This document shows positions 62,701 through 64,000 of a stretch of DNA of 64,000 nucleotides, in pieces. The DNA comes from Sapria himalayana. Its lineage: Eukaryota; Streptophyta; Magnoliopsida; Malpighiales; Rafflesiaceae. The translations under genes and the position numbers were made by a program. Position 1 is the first letter of the stretch, and each line of letters begins with the position of its first letter. The notes beneath the pieces were generated by a model. It was not told the DNA's origin. It was given only the letters and a program-made list of their open reading frames with translations, and searched no databases. The stretch covers positions 16,073 to 80,072 of the forward strand of contig JAREIK010000740.1 of assembly GCA_029783825.1 (NCBI GenBank), written 5' to 3'.

Positions 62701-64000
62701 GATTGATTGATAGAAAGATAGAGAGTTAGTTAGATAGTTAGATAAATAGATAGTATAGTTAGACAAATTGATAGACAGAAAGATAGATATAAATATAGAA
62801 AGTTAGATAGACAAAAATATTGATAAATAGATAGAAAGAAAGATACAAGGATAGATAGATATACACAAAGAGACAAATAAATAGTTAAATAGCTATACAT
62901 ATTGATAGATAGTAGATGGACATATTGATAGACAGATAGATAAACATATTGATAGATAGATAGATAGAAAAATAGATATATAGTTAGATCAATAGATAGA
63001 TAGATAGACATAAAAAAATTAAATAGATAGACAAATACATAGACAGATAAATATTCAAATAGATAGACAAGAAGATTTAAAGATAGATAGACATATAGAT
63101 AGACAAATAGATAGACAGATTGATTGATTGAGAGATAGTTAGATAGACAGATAGATTGATTGATTGACTGATTTATACATTGATTGATAGACACAGATAA
63201 ATAGATACATATATAAATAGATATATAGAGAGAAGAATATATATTTGGATAGATAGATAGAAATACATATTGATATATAGATAGATAAAAAAATTGATAT
63301 AAAGATAGGTAGATAGTAGATAAATAGACTAATAGATATAGAGACAAATTAATATACAAATAGATAGTCATATAGATAGAAAAATAGAAAGATATAAAGA
63401 TATTGAGATAGATAGACAAATAGATCGATAGAATTATAGATAGAAATATAGATAGATAGAATTATAGAAAGATATAAGGATAGACAGACATATATATAGA
63501 GAGATAGACCGGTAGATAGACAGATAAACAAATAGATTGATAGATAGATAGTTAGATAGTTAGATAGATAGAAGATAGAGAGATATAATATAGATCAATA
63601 GGTAGTTAGATAGATAGAGAAATAGAAATATAGACAGACAAGTAGATAGAAAGATAGATAGACATATAGTTATATAGATAGATAGAAAGATATACTGATT
63701 GATAGTTAGATAGATAGATATACAGATAGATAGATAGACATATAATAGAATATAGATAGAGAGATAAATAAATAGATAGAAGATAGATAGTTAGATAGAA
63801 GATAGATAGATAGATAAATAGATAGTTATACATATAGATAAACAGATAGATAAATAGAAAGAAGGATAGATACATAAATAGATACATGATAAGAAATAGA
63901 TAAATAGACAAATAGATAGATAGCCATATAGTTTGATATATAGATAGACATTTTATTAGACAAATAGGATAACGAAAAGATAGAAAGACAGATAGATAGA

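Larger units (their letters stand above)
55755..64000 (+). repeat. (GATA)n satellite array, continuing past the window
   Basis: 8.2 kb of degenerate GATA repeat of the same polarity as 23136-40091, with GACA, GATT and GAAA variants. Pure (TA)n runs lie at 56588-56638 and 58319-58352. A compound CA/TA tract lies at 59598-59784. No gene or transposon is seen. Minus-strand frames up to 233 codons are repeat artefacts. Confidence 0.95.

Overview
The window looks like repeat-rich, non-genic nuclear DNA of a flowering plant. Three observations support this: plant-type CACTA, hAT and pogo-like transposons; fragments of plant genes (ER HSP90, HD-Zip class I, LRR receptor kinase, plant ASPM homologue); and very AT-rich filler. 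I see no intact protein-coding gene and no RNA gene. The species cannot be told from the sequence.

Roughly half of the window (about 31 kb) is a degenerate tetranucleotide satellite, (GATA)n on one strand and (TATC)n on the other. Its blocks are 1-527, 3914-5144, 22065-22600, 23136-40091, 40491-40918, 41248-41420, 46754-49383 and 55755-64000. Long Ser-Ile-Tyr-Leu reading frames across these blocks are a by-product of the repeat: TATC has no stop in any frame, GATA has one every four codons.

The other half is made of related CACTA-like (En/Spm) DNA transposons, each abutting the satellite. Element 1 (about 528-3913) is non-autonomous, carries about a dozen 50-bp subterminal repeats and contains pieces of an ER-type HSP90 gene. 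Element 2 (5145-22064) is the largest. It keeps decayed TNP2-type transposase (13.9-17.5 kb) and TNPA-like (11.8-13.8 kb) genes, both on the minus strand. It was later invaded by a hAT element (5786-9402, perfect 8-bp target duplication) and a pogo-like element (18696-20821). Element 3 (41421-46753, inverted) carries fragments of an HD-Zip I transcription factor gene and an LRR receptor kinase gene. Element 4 (from 49384, inverted; far end not identified) carries multi-exon pieces of a plant ASPM (abnormal spindle) homologue. Two solo copies of the family's B end lie at 40.1 and 40.9 kb, and a small CACTA-like element of another family lies at about 22.6-23.1 kb.

The most interesting pattern is directional. 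Read along the GATA strand, the family's 'B' end always follows GATA repeats, in elements 1 to 4 and both solo ends. The 'A' end faces GATA repeats again wherever it is intact (elements 2 and 3). Satellite polarity flips at element 1 and at the small element near 22.6-23.1 kb, which suggests an inversion. Each element carries different host-gene cargo with introns retained, as in Pack-CACTA gene capture. No working system is evident, since every transposase and captured gene is broken. Genes do not act together here; the window is a record of nested transposition, gene capture and satellite growth.
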